Source: an uncultured Propionibacteriaceae bacterium
GTDB taxonomy: Bacteria; Actinomycetota; Actinomycetes; Propionibacteriales; Propionibacteriaceae
Length of the DNA: 64,000 nt
Direction: 5' to 3'
NCBI GenBank assembly: GCA_937926975.1
Contig: CALBCJ010000012.1
Coordinates: 124,001 to 188,000 of the forward strand
The notes beneath the pieces are model-generated. The model did no database searches. It saw only the letters and a program-made list of their open reading frames with translations, and was not told where the DNA came from. Within the stretch, counting starts at the first letter, position 1; every line of letters starts with the position of its first letter. The translations under genes were made by a program, and so were the position numbers. Below are positions 51,541 through 60,837 of this stretch, piece by piece.

Positions 51541-54087
51541 TCAGCCCTCGTCCACCGGGACGAGAGCACGGACATCGGCTGGGGTGCTGCAGGCGACGGC
51601 CTGGCTGGCCAGGGCCTGGCAGTCACTCATCGAGTACGAGCGGACCGCGGCCTTCACCGCCGGGATCGCCGGGATCGAGCAGCTCAGCTCGTCCACCCCG
51701 AGCCCGACCAGGACGGGGACCGCCTGCGGGTCCGAGGCGATCCCGCCACAGACCCCCACCCACTTGCCTCGCTTGTGCATCGCCTGGCAGGCGCCGCCGA
51801 TCAGGCTCAGCACGGCTGGGTTGCACGGGTCGACCTGCGACGCCAGCTTGGGGTGGCCTCGGTCCATGGCCAGGGTGTAGCTGGTGAGGTCGTTGGTGCC
51901 GACGCTGAAGAAGGCCACGTCCTCGGCGGCGAACTGCTCAGCCATCACCGCGACCGAGGGCACCTCCATCATCACCCCCACCTCCACCTGGTCGGTCAGG
52001 CCGACCTGGGCTGCCTCCTCGTCCCAGACCTGCTTGGCGAAGCGCCAGTCGTCGATGGTGGCGATCATCGGGAACATCACGTGCAGCTTCGCTCCGGCCC
52101 CGGCCGCTCGGGCGATCGCCCGGCACTGGGCCCGCAGCACCTCCGGCCGGTCAAAGCCGACCCGAACCCCGCGGATCCCGAGGAAGGGGTTCTCCTCGGG
52201 CGGGATCGGCAGGTACGGCAGCGGCTTGTCACCACCGACATCAAGGGTTCGGACCACCAGGGGCTGGCCGGGGCGCAGGGCCCGGGCGATGTCGCCGTAC
52301 AGCCTCGCCTGCTCCTCCTCGCTCGGCGCGCTCTGACGCCCGAGGAAGACGAACTCGCTGCGCAGCAGCCCGACCCCCTCGGCGCCCTTGGCCAGCGCAT
52401 CCTCGACGTCGTCCAGCCCACCGATGTTGGCGACCACCTGGACCTGGTGCCGGTCGGTGGTCAGCGCCGGCTCCAGGGCCCGGCTCAGGTCACGCTCCCG
52501 CTTGGCGGCGATCCGCTCCTGCCGGGCGACGATCTCAGCGATCTGGGTCTCGCTGAGGTTGAGCTGAAGGCTGCCCCGGCCTCCGTCAAGCACCAACCGG
52601 CTGCCGTCGGGGATGTCCAGGGCCCGGCTCTCGATCCCTGCCACGGCGGGGATGTCGAGGGATCGGGCGATGATCGCGACGTGGCTGCTGGCGCCGCCGG
52701 AGGTGGTGACGAAGCCCACCACCTTGCTCCGGTCCAGGGTGGCAGTGTCAGAGGGAGTGAGGTCCTCGGCGACCAGGATCGTGCCAGCTGCCAGCTCCTC
52801 AGGCTCATGACGCTGCCCGGTCAGCTCCTCCAGGACCCGCTGGCCCACGTCACGGACGTCGGTAGCGCGCCCGGCCAGGATCTCGTTGTCCAGCCCGGCC
52901 AGCCGGTCCGCGTACGACTGGAACGCGCCGCGCCAGGCGTACGGGGCGCTCTTGCCCTTGTCGATCGCGCTGACGGCGATGTCGAGCAGGTCCGGGTCCT
53001 GCAGGATCTCGGCGTGGGCGGCGAAGATCGCCGCCTTGGTCGGGTCGGACTCCTGCAGCAGCCGTGACTCGAGTGCTGAGAGGTCCAGCAGCGCCCGGTC
53101 GATGGCCGCGTTCAGCTTGCGACGCTCTAGGTGGTGGTCGCTGGCCAGCTCCTCCACTTCGACGTCCTCGTGGCGGACCTGGCGTACCTGCCCCACTGCC
53201 AGACCCGGCGAGGCGGCCACACCGAGCAGCAGGCCCGGGTCTCCAGAGCGGGGCGCCGGCAGCAGCGGCTCGTCCTTGATCGCGGGAATCGGGGCCGTGT
53301 CATCGCCGCCCAGTGGCAGGGGCGGGCAGTCCTCCCCCAGTCCGTCCTGGATCGCCTGGGAGATCTGGGCCACGGCCTCCTCGGCGTCCGGCCCGCTGGC
53401 GGTGACCGTCACCTTGTCCCAGCGGGCGGCAGCCAGGGCCATGATCGACATGATCGACTTGGCGTTCGCCGTCTGCCCATTTCGGCGCAGGGTGACCGTA
53501 GAGTCGAACTCCTTGGCCAGTGCCGCCAGGGTCGCCGCCGGCCGGGCGTGCAGACCGGTCGGGTTCGGGATCAGCAGCGCTGCCGAGGTCACCGTACGTC
53601 CGGTAGTGGCGGCTTCCTGCTCGGTCAGCTCCTGAAGACTGATCTCGGCCACGACGTCGGTGCCGCCGGCCACGGCCCCGGTGCTCGGCGTGAGGCTGGC
53701 GATCCGGTCGGAGTTGGCGATCACCACCTGGGTCAGCAGGCTGGCCGCTTGGGCCGCCACCTTGTCCAGGTCGAACGCGACCAGCTCGTCGCCGACCGTG
53801 ACCTGCTCCCCGGGCTGAACCTTGGCCTCGAAGCCGTCACCGCCCATCTTGACGGTGTCCAGCCCGATGTGGAGCAGCACCTCCAGGCCTTCTGGCGAAC
53901 GGATGGTGACCGCGTGCTGGGAGGGCTGGACATCAATCACCTCACCCGCAACAGGTGCGCAGAGCACGTTGCTGAGCGGGTCGATCGAGATTCCCTCCCC
54001 CACCATCTTGCGGGCGAAGACCGGGTCTGGCACCAGCTCTAGCGGCACCAGCACCCCGTCCAGAGGTGCGATCAGACGAACCGTCAT
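51541..54087 (-). CDS. PTS EIIA-HPr-EI fusion (multiphosphoryl transfer protein)
   Basis: An 848-residue fusion. Residues 1-~150 are a glucose-family EIIA with paired His58/His73; ~165-255 are HPr with His180 in NPTGLHARPAA; ~285-848 are enzyme I with phospho-His469 in TTSGGASSHVAIIAR, a PEP-binding barrel (GLLRSEFVFLGR, MFPMIATIDDW) and the catalytic Cys in VGVCGGIASDP. It moves phosphate from PEP to the EIIBC encoded 16 bases downstream. Such fusions are unusual in actinobacteria, where EI and HPr are normally separate genes. GGAGG precedes ATG 54087. Confidence 0.93.
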   Translation of the reverse strand: MTVRLIAPLDGVLVPLELVPDPVFARKMVGEGISIDPLSNVLCAPVAGEVIDVQPSQHAVTIRSPEGLEVLLHIGLDTVKMGGDGFEAKVQPGEQVTVGDELVAFDLDKVAAQAASLLTQVVIANSDRIASLTPSTGAVAGGTDVVAEISLQELTEQEAATTGRTVTSAALLIPNPTGLHARPAATLAALAKEFDSTVTLRRNGQTANAKSIMSIMALAAARWDKVTVTASGPDAEEAVAQISQAIQDGLGEDCPPLPLGGDDTAPIPAIKDEPLLPAPRSGDPGLLLGVAASPGLAVGQVRQVRHEDVEVEELASDHHLERRKLNAAIDRALLDLSALESRLLQESDPTKAAIFAAHAEILQDPDLLDIAVSAIDKGKSAPYAWRGAFQSYADRLAGLDNEILAGRATDVRDVGQRVLEELTGQRHEPEELAAGTILVAEDLTPSDTATLDRSKVVGFVTTSGGASSHVAIIARSLDIPAVAGIESRALDIPDGSRLVLDGGRGSLQLNLSETQIAEIVARQERIAAKRERDLSRALEPALTTDRHQVQVVANIGGLDDVEDALAKGAEGVGLLRSEFVFLGRQSAPSEEEQARLYGDIARALRPGQPLVVRTLDVGGDKPLPYLPIPPEENPFLGIRGVRVGFDRPEVLRAQCRAIARAAGAGAKLHVMFPMIATIDDWRFAKQVWDEEAAQVGLTDQVEVGVMMEVPSVAVMAEQFAAEDVAFFSVGTNDLTSYTLAMDRGHPKLASQVDPCNPAVLSLIGGACQAMHKRGKWVGVCGGIASDPQAVPVLVGLGVDELSCSIPAIPAVKAAVRSYSMSDCQALASQAVACSTPADVRALVPVDEG

Positions 54088-54271
54088 ATGAGCCTCCTGC
54101 AACTCAGCGACGCTGGTGGTCAAGGCCGACCCTATCGAGAGATCGACTCGCTGGGGCACCGGAGCAGTCCACCGACCACCGGCAGACGCACTTCCTGGGG
54201 GTCCGGGGATCACACCGTGACCGAGACGTGACCTTCGGGCACGTGTCCGCCCGGGCGGCGGTGGCCGTACA

Positions 54272-54298
54272 AGCCCGTGACCGGACGGTCACCGGGCT
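54272..54298 (+). promoter_or_regulatory. Hairpin/palindrome upstream of lacZ
   Basis: GTGACCG (54277-54283) GA CGGTCAC (54286-54292) is a near-perfect 16-base palindrome, extended by AGCCC/GGGCT with one bulged base into a 12-pair stem (54272-54298). A possible -10 box TACGGT follows at 54316. The GTGA/TCAC spacing is 8, not the 6 of Crp/GlxR sites, so it is more likely an operator of another type or a transcript hairpin. It lies in the 273-base divergent region between the PTS operon and lacZ. Confidence 0.4.
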
Positions 54299-54360
54299 CT
54301 CCCCGGCCCCGTCCCGTACGGTAGTGCTCAGCCCCGTCTGCCGCCTTCGTCAGGAGCGCC

Positions 54361-57309
54361 ATGACTGCCCTCGACCTGCGCTACATCGAGCAGATCTCCC
54401 CCGGCTCGGGCAACCGGGTCCCGCCCCGGGCCGACCTCAGCACCAGCGCAGCCTCGCTGCCGCTGAGTGGAGAGTGGTTGTTCCGCTGGTTCCCCACGGC
54501 CGCTGAGGCCGACCCGCCCGAGGTCGCCGCCGGCCTGGAGGAGTCGGCCTGGGAGCGGATCGACGTCCCCAGCCACTGGGTGCTGCGTGGCGACGGCCGC
54601 TGGGGGCGCCCCGCGTACACGAACATCCAGCTCCCGTTCCCGCTCGACCCACCGCACGTGCCGGACCAGAACCCGACCGGCGACTACCGCCGCAGCGTCG
54701 ACGTTCCGCCCAGCTGGCTGGAGTCCGGCCGGGTGCTGCTGCGCTTCGACGGGCTGGAGTCGCTGGGGCGGGTCTGGGTCAACGGCCGCGAGGTCGGCGT
54801 GGTCCGCGGCAGCCGGCTGCGCCAGGAGCTGGACGTCACCGAGCAGCTGCGGCCGGGCTCAAACCAGCTCCTGGTCCGGGTCCACCAGTGGTCGGCGATG
54901 AGCTACATCGAGGACCAGGACCAGTGGTGGCTGCCGGGTCTGTTCCGCGAGGTGACCCTGCTGCACCGCCCCGACGCCGGCCTGGACGACCTGTGGCTGC
55001 AGGCCGACTACGACCCCGCCACCGGCGCCGGCACGCTCACCCTGCAGCTGGGGGACACCGCCTCGTACCCGGTGCGGGTCCGCTCCCGGGAGCTGGGGCT
55101 CGACACCGAGCTGAGGGGCCCCGACGCCGACCACCGGGTCGAGCTGGCCGCTGTTCGGCCGTGGAGCGCCGACCGTCCCCAGCGCTACCGGGTCGAGGTC
55201 TCCAACGCCGTCGAGACCGTCACCGTCCAGACCGGCTTCCGCAGGGTCGAGGTCCGCGGCGACGCCTGGCTGGTGAACGGGCGCCGGCTGCGGCTGCGCG
55301 GGGTGAACCGCCACGACTTCCACCCCCGCCACGGGCGGGTCTTCGTCGAGGACGAGGTTCGTGAAGGGCTGCTGATGATGAAGCAGCACAGCATCAACGC
55401 GATCCGGACCAGCCACTACCCGCCCCACCCGCGGCTGCTGGAGCTGGCCGACGAGCTGGGCTTCTGGGTCATTGAGGAGTGCGACCTGGAGACCCACGGC
55501 TTCGAGCTGGCCGGGTGGTCGGGCAACCCCTCTGACGACCCGGACTGGCGGGAGGTCTACCTCGACCGGGCAGCACGGATGCTGGAGCGCGACAAGAACC
55601 ACCCCTGCGTGGTGGCCTGGTCGCTGGGCAACGAGTCCGGCACCGGGAGCAACCTGGCCGCGATGGCGGCCTGGATCCGGCGCCGGGACCCCAGCCGGGC
55701 GGTCCACTACGAGGGCGACCGTGAGGACCGGTACGGCGACCTGGTGTCGCGGATGTACTCCCCGCTGGAGGAGCTGGTACACCTCACCCAGACCCGGCCA
55801 GGCCGGCCCATCATCCTCTGCGAGTACGTGCACGCGATGGGCAACGGGGCTGGCGGGATCGCCTCGTACGAGCAGGTCTTCGACGCCCACCCGGCCCTGC
55901 ACGGCGGCTTCGTCTGGGAGTGGCGCGACCACGGCCTGCTGACCCGGGCCGAGGACGGCACCGAGTACTACGCCTACGGCGGTGACTTCGGTGAGGAGCT
56001 CCACGATGGCAGCTTCGTCTGCGACGGGCTGCTGCTCGCCGACGGGACTGCCTCCCCCGCGCTGGCGGAGTACGCGGCGGTGGTCACCCCGATCAGGCTG
56101 CACCTGGACGGCGCCGAGCTGTGCCTGGAGAACCGCCGCCACGACGGGGACACCGCCGACCTCGAGCTGCGCTGGTACCACGAGGTCGACGGCTGCCTCC
56201 TCGACTCCGGCAGGCTGCCCATGGCGCCGGTCCCGGCCGGCGGGCAGGGTGTCGCCGGGCTGCCGGGGCTGGACACCAGCGCCCCGGGTGAGCACTGGCT
56301 CACGGTCACCGCCGGGCTCGTCGAGGCGACCGTCTTCGCCCCCGCCGGGCACGTGGTGAGCCGGGCCCAGCGGCTGCTGCGCGACAGCCAGGCTCCGCTC
56401 GTCGCCGCCCCTCGGCTGGAGCCGGCTCAGGCCGAGGCGGACGGCTTCTGGCTCGGCCCCGCCCGCTTCGACCGCTGGGGCCGGCTGACCCGGCTCGGCG
56501 GTCTGCCGGTCACCGAGCACGGGGTCACGCTGTGGCGGGCCCCGACCGAGAACGACTCGCTCGCCACCGCAGGCTCGTACGAGCTGGGCGACCCGGCCAG
56601 TACCGGAGGCTTCGGAGTCCCCGGCCCCTCCTCCGCGCAGCGCTGGCGGGAGGCCGGCCTCGACCGGCTCCAGTCCCGGCTGCTGTCCAGTGCCGCCGAC
56701 GAGCACGGCCTGCGGCTGCGCTACCGGCTGGCCGCCGCCCAGAGCACCACGTACCTCACCGTTGACCAGCGCTGGAGCTGGGACGGCGGCGGGCTGCGGC
56801 TCGACATCGACACCCAGCCCTCGGCCGGGTGGACGGTGACCTGGCCCCGGGTCGGGTGGCACCTCGTGCTGCCGCTGGGCTACCAGCACGCCGAGTGGTT
56901 CGGCACCGGGCCGGCCGAGAGCTACGCCGACAGCCAGGCTGCGGCCTGGGTCGGCCGGTTCTGCTCCCCCATCGACGACCTGACGGTCCGGTACGCGGTC
57001 CCGCAGGAGAGCGGTCACCGGGCCGGACTGCGCCGGCTGCGGCTCAGCGGATCCGACCTGCCCGACCTGGAGGTGACCACGGTCCCGGTGGCGGGGGCCC
57101 GCCCGGGCTTCACACTGGCCCGCCACAGCGCCGAGCAGTGGGCCGCCGCCCGCCACCAGCACGAGCTGGCGGCGCCGGAAGAGACCCACCTCTACCTGGA
57201 CCTGGCGCAGCACGGTCTGGGGTCACGCTCCTGTGGTCCAGACGTGCGACCCGAGGCTGCGCTGTGGCCCCGCCCGCTGTCTGCGTCTTTGGTCCTGCGG
57301 CTCCGCTAG
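54361..57309 (+). CDS. lacZ: Beta-galactosidase, GH2 (LacZ type)
   Basis: A 982-residue enzyme with the five-domain LacZ plan: sugar-binding domain (1-~190), immunoglobulin-like domain, TIM barrel (~300-580), second Ig domain and the Bgal small chain-like C-terminal beta-sandwich (~700-980). Acid/base Glu425 is in WSLGNESGTGSN and nucleophile Glu488 in IILCEYVHAMGNG. No signal peptide, so it hydrolyses lactose or another beta-galactoside inside the cell. AGGAG precedes the ATG. Divergent from the PTS genes; if the PTS imports a galactoside-6-phosphate, this enzyme would not act on it, so the two may serve different sugars. Confidence 0.96.
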   Translation: MTALDLRYIEQISPGSGNRVPPRADLSTSAASLPLSGEWLFRWFPTAAEADPPEVAAGLEESAWERIDVPSHWVLRGDGRWGRPAYTNIQLPFPLDPPHVPDQNPTGDYRRSVDVPPSWLESGRVLLRFDGLESLGRVWVNGREVGVVRGSRLRQELDVTEQLRPGSNQLLVRVHQWSAMSYIEDQDQWWLPGLFREVTLLHRPDAGLDDLWLQADYDPATGAGTLTLQLGDTASYPVRVRSRELGLDTELRGPDADHRVELAAVRPWSADRPQRYRVEVSNAVETVTVQTGFRRVEVRGDAWLVNGRRLRLRGVNRHDFHPRHGRVFVEDEVREGLLMMKQHSINAIRTSHYPPHPRLLELADELGFWVIEECDLETHGFELAGWSGNPSDDPDWREVYLDRAARMLERDKNHPCVVAWSLGNESGTGSNLAAMAAWIRRRDPSRAVHYEGDREDRYGDLVSRMYSPLEELVHLTQTRPGRPIILCEYVHAMGNGAGGIASYEQVFDAHPALHGGFVWEWRDHGLLTRAEDGTEYYAYGGDFGEELHDGSFVCDGLLLADGTASPALAEYAAVVTPIRLHLDGAELCLENRRHDGDTADLELRWYHEVDGCLLDSGRLPMAPVPAGGQGVAGLPGLDTSAPGEHWLTVTAGLVEATVFAPAGHVVSRAQRLLRDSQAPLVAAPRLEPAQAEADGFWLGPARFDRWGRLTRLGGLPVTEHGVTLWRAPTENDSLATAGSYELGDPASTGGFGVPGPSSAQRWREAGLDRLQSRLLSSAADEHGLRLRYRLAAAQSTTYLTVDQRWSWDGGGLRLDIDTQPSAGWTVTWPRVGWHLVLPLGYQHAEWFGTGPAESYADSQAAAWVGRFCSPIDDLTVRYAVPQESGHRAGLRRLRLSGSDLPDLEVTTVPVAGARPGFTLARHSAEQWAAARHQHELAAPEETHLYLDLAQHGLGSRSCGPDVRPEAALWPRPLSASLVLRLR

Positions 57310-57473
57310 CGCGGGCTCGTGACAGCTCCTGGCTGATCAGGTGGTTCAGCACCGGCACTCGGGCAGGTCACGCCAGCACGGCGAGTGGCCTGGTCCGGCC
57401 CTCGTGGTGGTGGCGCCTGGCAGCTGGGAGGACAGGTGGTTGCCCTCGTGGCCACAGGGGCGACAACCCGGGA

Positions 57474-59048
57474 TCAGACCGCGCCGACGAGGGCCGCCAC
57501 CCGAGCCCGGTGCTGCGGGCTGGACCAGACCGCCGACAGTGAGCGCCAGCGCAGGCAGCCGTACCCGAGGCTGAGGCTCAGGGCCGCAGCGAGGCCCCAG
57601 GCCGGGAGCAGGGTCAGGACCGTGGCCACCACGACCCCGCCCAGACCGGCACTGACCATCAGCCAGACCACGTACTGCAGGCCCACCACCGGTGGCACCA
57701 GCGGGTCCCCGCGGCCGGTCAGCCGGGTCCGGTGCGGACGCAGCAGGGAGTACCGCAGTGAGGTCGCTGTGGCAGCGACGCTGGCCACGACGAGCCCCAC
57801 CCAGAAGGCCGGCAGGACCGTCCAGGACCCGCTGATCGCCGCCCCGGCCAGCATCAGCACCGAGCCGAGCAGCACTGTCGCCAGCAGCTGGATCCCGGCC
57901 ACTGCCCGCAGCAGCGGCCGCCAGGCCCCCGGCTGGCTCAGGACCAGGGTCAGGGCCCCGCCCAGCACCCCGAAGACGTTCACGCCCCAGCCCATCGCCA
58001 GCGACAGCGGCACCACCATCAGGATTGAGGCCAGCACCGAGGTCCCCTGGCCACCGGTCGACTGGATCGCTCCGATCAGCAGCGGCACCGCCGCCAGCAC
58101 CATCATCAGGATCGGCCGACGGACCTCCCGGGAGCGCCACAGGGTGGTGCTGACCAGGGTGCCCAGCGCCAGTACCGGTCGCTGGGGCAGGGTCACCGGC
58201 CGTACGGTCGGCTCGCGACGCTCCGCCGGCGCCGGCAGCGCCAGGGCTGCCCGGCACACGGCCATCCCGGCCACCGCGAGCGCCAGGCTGCCGGCCAGCA
58301 GCACCACCATCCCCACCAGTGCCGGCAGCGAGTCACCCCGGGCTGTCGCCAGCAGCACCGCTGCGTACCGGTCGGCCAGACCGAAACCGGTCCGGCCGTG
58401 GTCGGGGTCGACCACCACCGCCAGCGCGACCCCTCCCCCGGCAGCCGCTGCCGCGTACCACCGGGCCCGCGGGGTCCAGCGCCGCCGCAGGTACTCGGTC
58501 CCCCAGCCGCTGAGCGCCAGCAGCGGCAGCACCGCGATCCAGGTCACCCACGCCAGCAGGACCGCCGCCACCCGCCCCTGCCCGGAGCTGGTCACCAAGG
58601 AGGCCAGGCTGGTGAGCACCAGCAGCTGGCTGGCCCCGACCGGTGAGACCACCGAGTTCCAGATCCCGTCGAAGTAGCGGTACAGCCTCGGCGGGCGGAT
58701 CCCGGCCAGGTCCAGGTCTGGGAACTGGGCGTGGGTCGCGGCTCCGGTCGCCGGGGCGAAGACCATCCCGGCCACCACCATCGCCAGGCCCGCTGCACCG
58801 GCAGCTCCGAGCGACCCCTGCGCCATCAGGGCCAGGCTGTCGGCCAGGGGTGAGCCGCCCGTGGCAGCGAGCCGCACCGCCAGGTCGCCGCTGAGAGCTG
58901 CCAGGACCAGGCAGCCCACCAGCAGTCCAGTGTCGAGGCGTACCTTGACCCGGGCGCGTGGGCTGCGGGTCTGGGCCTTCAGCTGCGACAGCCGTACAGT
59001 CGCCGCCAGCCCCGGCCAGACCTCCACCGCGAGCCAGGACGGGCTCAC
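57474..59048 (-). CDS. ABC-type exporter membrane protein
   Basis: A 524-residue highly hydrophobic protein with about 12 helices and no signal peptide. GTG 59048 overlaps the stop of the ATPase gene (GTGA). A FDGIWNSVVSPVGASQLLVLT segment (given in part) in the first third and a symmetric second half suggest two fused permease repeats. The pairing with a drug/antibiotic-type ATPase suggests an exporter (ABC-2-like); substrate unknown. It is convergent with lacZ across 164 bases that show only a weak hairpin (57438-57468). Confidence 0.75.
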   Translation of the reverse strand: MSPSWLAVEVWPGLAATVRLSQLKAQTRSPRARVKVRLDTGLLVGCLVLAALSGDLAVRLAATGGSPLADSLALMAQGSLGAAGAAGLAMVVAGMVFAPATGAATHAQFPDLDLAGIRPPRLYRYFDGIWNSVVSPVGASQLLVLTSLASLVTSSGQGRVAAVLLAWVTWIAVLPLLALSGWGTEYLRRRWTPRARWYAAAAAGGGVALAVVVDPDHGRTGFGLADRYAAVLLATARGDSLPALVGMVVLLAGSLALAVAGMAVCRAALALPAPAERREPTVRPVTLPQRPVLALGTLVSTTLWRSREVRRPILMMVLAAVPLLIGAIQSTGGQGTSVLASILMVVPLSLAMGWGVNVFGVLGGALTLVLSQPGAWRPLLRAVAGIQLLATVLLGSVLMLAGAAISGSWTVLPAFWVGLVVASVAATATSLRYSLLRPHRTRLTGRGDPLVPPVVGLQYVVWLMVSAGLGGVVVATVLTLLPAWGLAAALSLSLGYGCLRWRSLSAVWSSPQHRARVAALVGAV

Positions 59049-59773
59049 GCGGCGACCTCCTGGTGGCCGACCAGCAGCTCGGCGTAGCGTCGCTCCCCGC
59101 TCTCGCCGGAGAAGTCCGCCACGCTCCCGCCGGCAACCCTCCGGCCGCGGACCAGGACGGCAATGTCGTCGCAGGCCCGGGTCAGCAGGCTCTGCAGGTG
59201 GGTTGAGACGAGGACACTCATCCCGGCAGCAGCGGCTTCCCGGACCGCGGCGATGGTGACCTCGACCCCGGTCGGGTCGACCCCGTCAAAGGGCTCGTCG
59301 AGCACCAGCGCCTCCCGGGCGGTGAGCACCGCCAGCAGCACCGACAGCCGCCGCTGCATGCCGTGGGAGAAGGTGCCGGCCGGGCGGTCACGCACCTCGA
59401 CCAGGCCGAACCGCTCCAGCAGCCCAGCCGCCCGCTCCCGCTGGGCAGTGGCGCCGCGCAGCGCCAGTACGAGGTCGATGTGCTCCTGCGGGGTGGCCTG
59501 AGCGACCAGGCCCCCAGTGTCCGGGCAGTAGCCGACCACGGCCCGGGCCGCCTCGGCCCCCGCCGGGGTGCTCAGGTCGAAGCCGGAGACCAGCAGGCTG
59601 CCCGAGGTGTGAGCGTTGACCCCACCGATCGCGCGCAGCGTCGACGACTTTCCCGCACCGTTGCCACCCAGCATTCCCAGGACCCGCCCACCGGGAGCGG
59701 TCAGGGTCAGCCGGTCAACGGCCCGGACCTCGCCGTACTCGATGCAGACGTCCGTCAGCGCCACTCCTGTCAC
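59045..59773 (-). CDS. ABC transporter ATP-binding protein
   Basis: A 242-residue ATPase of the CcmA/drug-exporter type: Walker A MLGGNGAGKSSTLRA, Q-loop YCPDTGGLV, signature FSHGMQRRLSVL (Gly-Gly of LSGGQ replaced by His-Gly), Walker B ALVLDEPFDGVDP and H-loop VLVSTHLQSLL. The form YCPDTGGLVAQATPQEHI is typical of exporters in which the ATPase and permease are separate chains. Energises the permease encoded next. Confidence 0.9.
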   Translation of the reverse strand: MTGVALTDVCIEYGEVRAVDRLTLTAPGGRVLGMLGGNGAGKSSTLRAIGGVNAHTSGSLLVSGFDLSTPAGAEAARAVVGYCPDTGGLVAQATPQEHIDLVLALRGATAQRERAAGLLERFGLVEVRDRPAGTFSHGMQRRLSVLLAVLTAREALVLDEPFDGVDPTGVEVTIAAVREAAAAGMSVLVSTHLQSLLTRACDDIAVLVRGRRVAGGSVADFSGESGERRYAELLVGHQEVAA

Positions 59774-59865
59774 ACGCTGACGGTAGGTGGGCCGGCTCTG
59801 GGACCTGCCTCGTTATGGGGAGACCCTCATCCGTGCAGGCCCCCTGAGAGCCAGCCCCGCCTCGC

Positions 59866-60837
59866 TCAGGCGCTGGCGGTTGCCGCCTCGTCCTCCCCGG
59901 CCGGCTGCTCCTCGGCGTCGCCCAGCGGGTTGAACACCGCGGTGCTGCCCAGGGTTCCCAGCATCTGACGGACGTTGGCCAGCTGGGCGGTGATCGCGTC
60001 GCGCCGGGCGGCCGCGGCGGCCAGCTCCCGCTCCGACTCCCGCCGGACCTTCTCGGCACGCTCCTTGGCCGAGCTCAGCATCTGGCGCGACTCGTCGCGC
60101 GCCGAGGTCAGTACCGCGTTGGCCTCGCTGTGGGCGTTGGCCAGCACCACCTCGGCCTCTCGCTCGGCAGCGGCCAGCTTCTCCTGGGCTGCCGCCAGCG
60201 ACTGGTCCTGCGCGGCGAGGGCCCGTGCGAAGTCGGCAGCGCTCTTCTCGCGCCGCTCCGCCAGGGTGGTCTCGAACTCGGCGGCTGCGGCGGCGGCCCG
60301 GGCCCGCTGGTGCTCGTACACCGCCTCGGCCTCCTCGCGCCGGGCGGCCGCCTCCCGGTCAGCCGCGTCGAGCAGCTCGTCCACCTGGCGCCGAGCCTCC
60401 TCCAGCACGACATTGGCGTCGGCCTCTGACTTGCTGCGCAGCTCGGCGGCCTGGGTCTGGGCCGAGGCCAGCATCCGGTCCGCCTCCCGCTGGGCGTCGC
60501 TGCGGGTGCGGTTGGCCTGCTGGGCGGCGTCGGCCCGCAGGTCAGCGGCCTCCTCCTCGGCCAGGGTCAGCATGGTCCCGATCCGGGAGCCGATGTCGGC
60601 GTACGTGGGCGGAGCCGCCTGACGGCTCTGCTCCTCCAGCTCGGCGACCCGTGCTGTGAGCTCCTCAACCCGGCCGTTCGCGGTGTTCAGGGCCGCCTGC
60701 AGCTTCTCGACCGACACGGTCTGATCGGCGGACTCGCGGCGGGCAGTGTCCACCCTCGCGCGCCACTTCTCGATCTCCTTGTCTACCTCGATCGGGTCGT
60801 AGCCCCGCAGCACGGTGCGGAAGGCGGTCTCAGACAT
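59866..60837 (-). CDS. DivIVA-domain coiled-coil protein
   Basis: A 323-residue protein. The N-terminus FRTVLRGYDPIEVDKEIEKW is a DivIVA-type membrane-targeting domain. From ~35 to 285 it is continuous coiled coil rich in Ala, Glu, Arg and Gln. The tail is acidic. Such proteins mark poles or septa and organise growth in actinobacteria (DivIVA/Wag31, FilP, Scy). ATG 60837 lies 8 bases inside the preceding gene and has GAGGAGAAG upstream, so the two are coupled. Confidence 0.85.
   Translation of the reverse strand: MSETAFRTVLRGYDPIEVDKEIEKWRARVDTARRESADQTVSVEKLQAALNTANGRVEELTARVAELEEQSRQAAPPTYADIGSRIGTMLTLAEEEAADLRADAAQQANRTRSDAQREADRMLASAQTQAAELRSKSEADANVVLEEARRQVDELLDAADREAAARREEAEAVYEHQRARAAAAAAEFETTLAERREKSAADFARALAAQDQSLAAAQEKLAAAEREAEVVLANAHSEANAVLTSARDESRQMLSSAKERAEKVRRESERELAAAAARRDAITAQLANVRQMLGTLGSTAVFNPLGDAEEQPAGEDEAATASA

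Noticed and set aside
54277..54292. Crp/GlxR binding site at lacZ
   Set aside because: The GTGA/TCAC arms are 8 bases apart rather than the required 6, and the flanking TGTGA/TCACA bases are missing.
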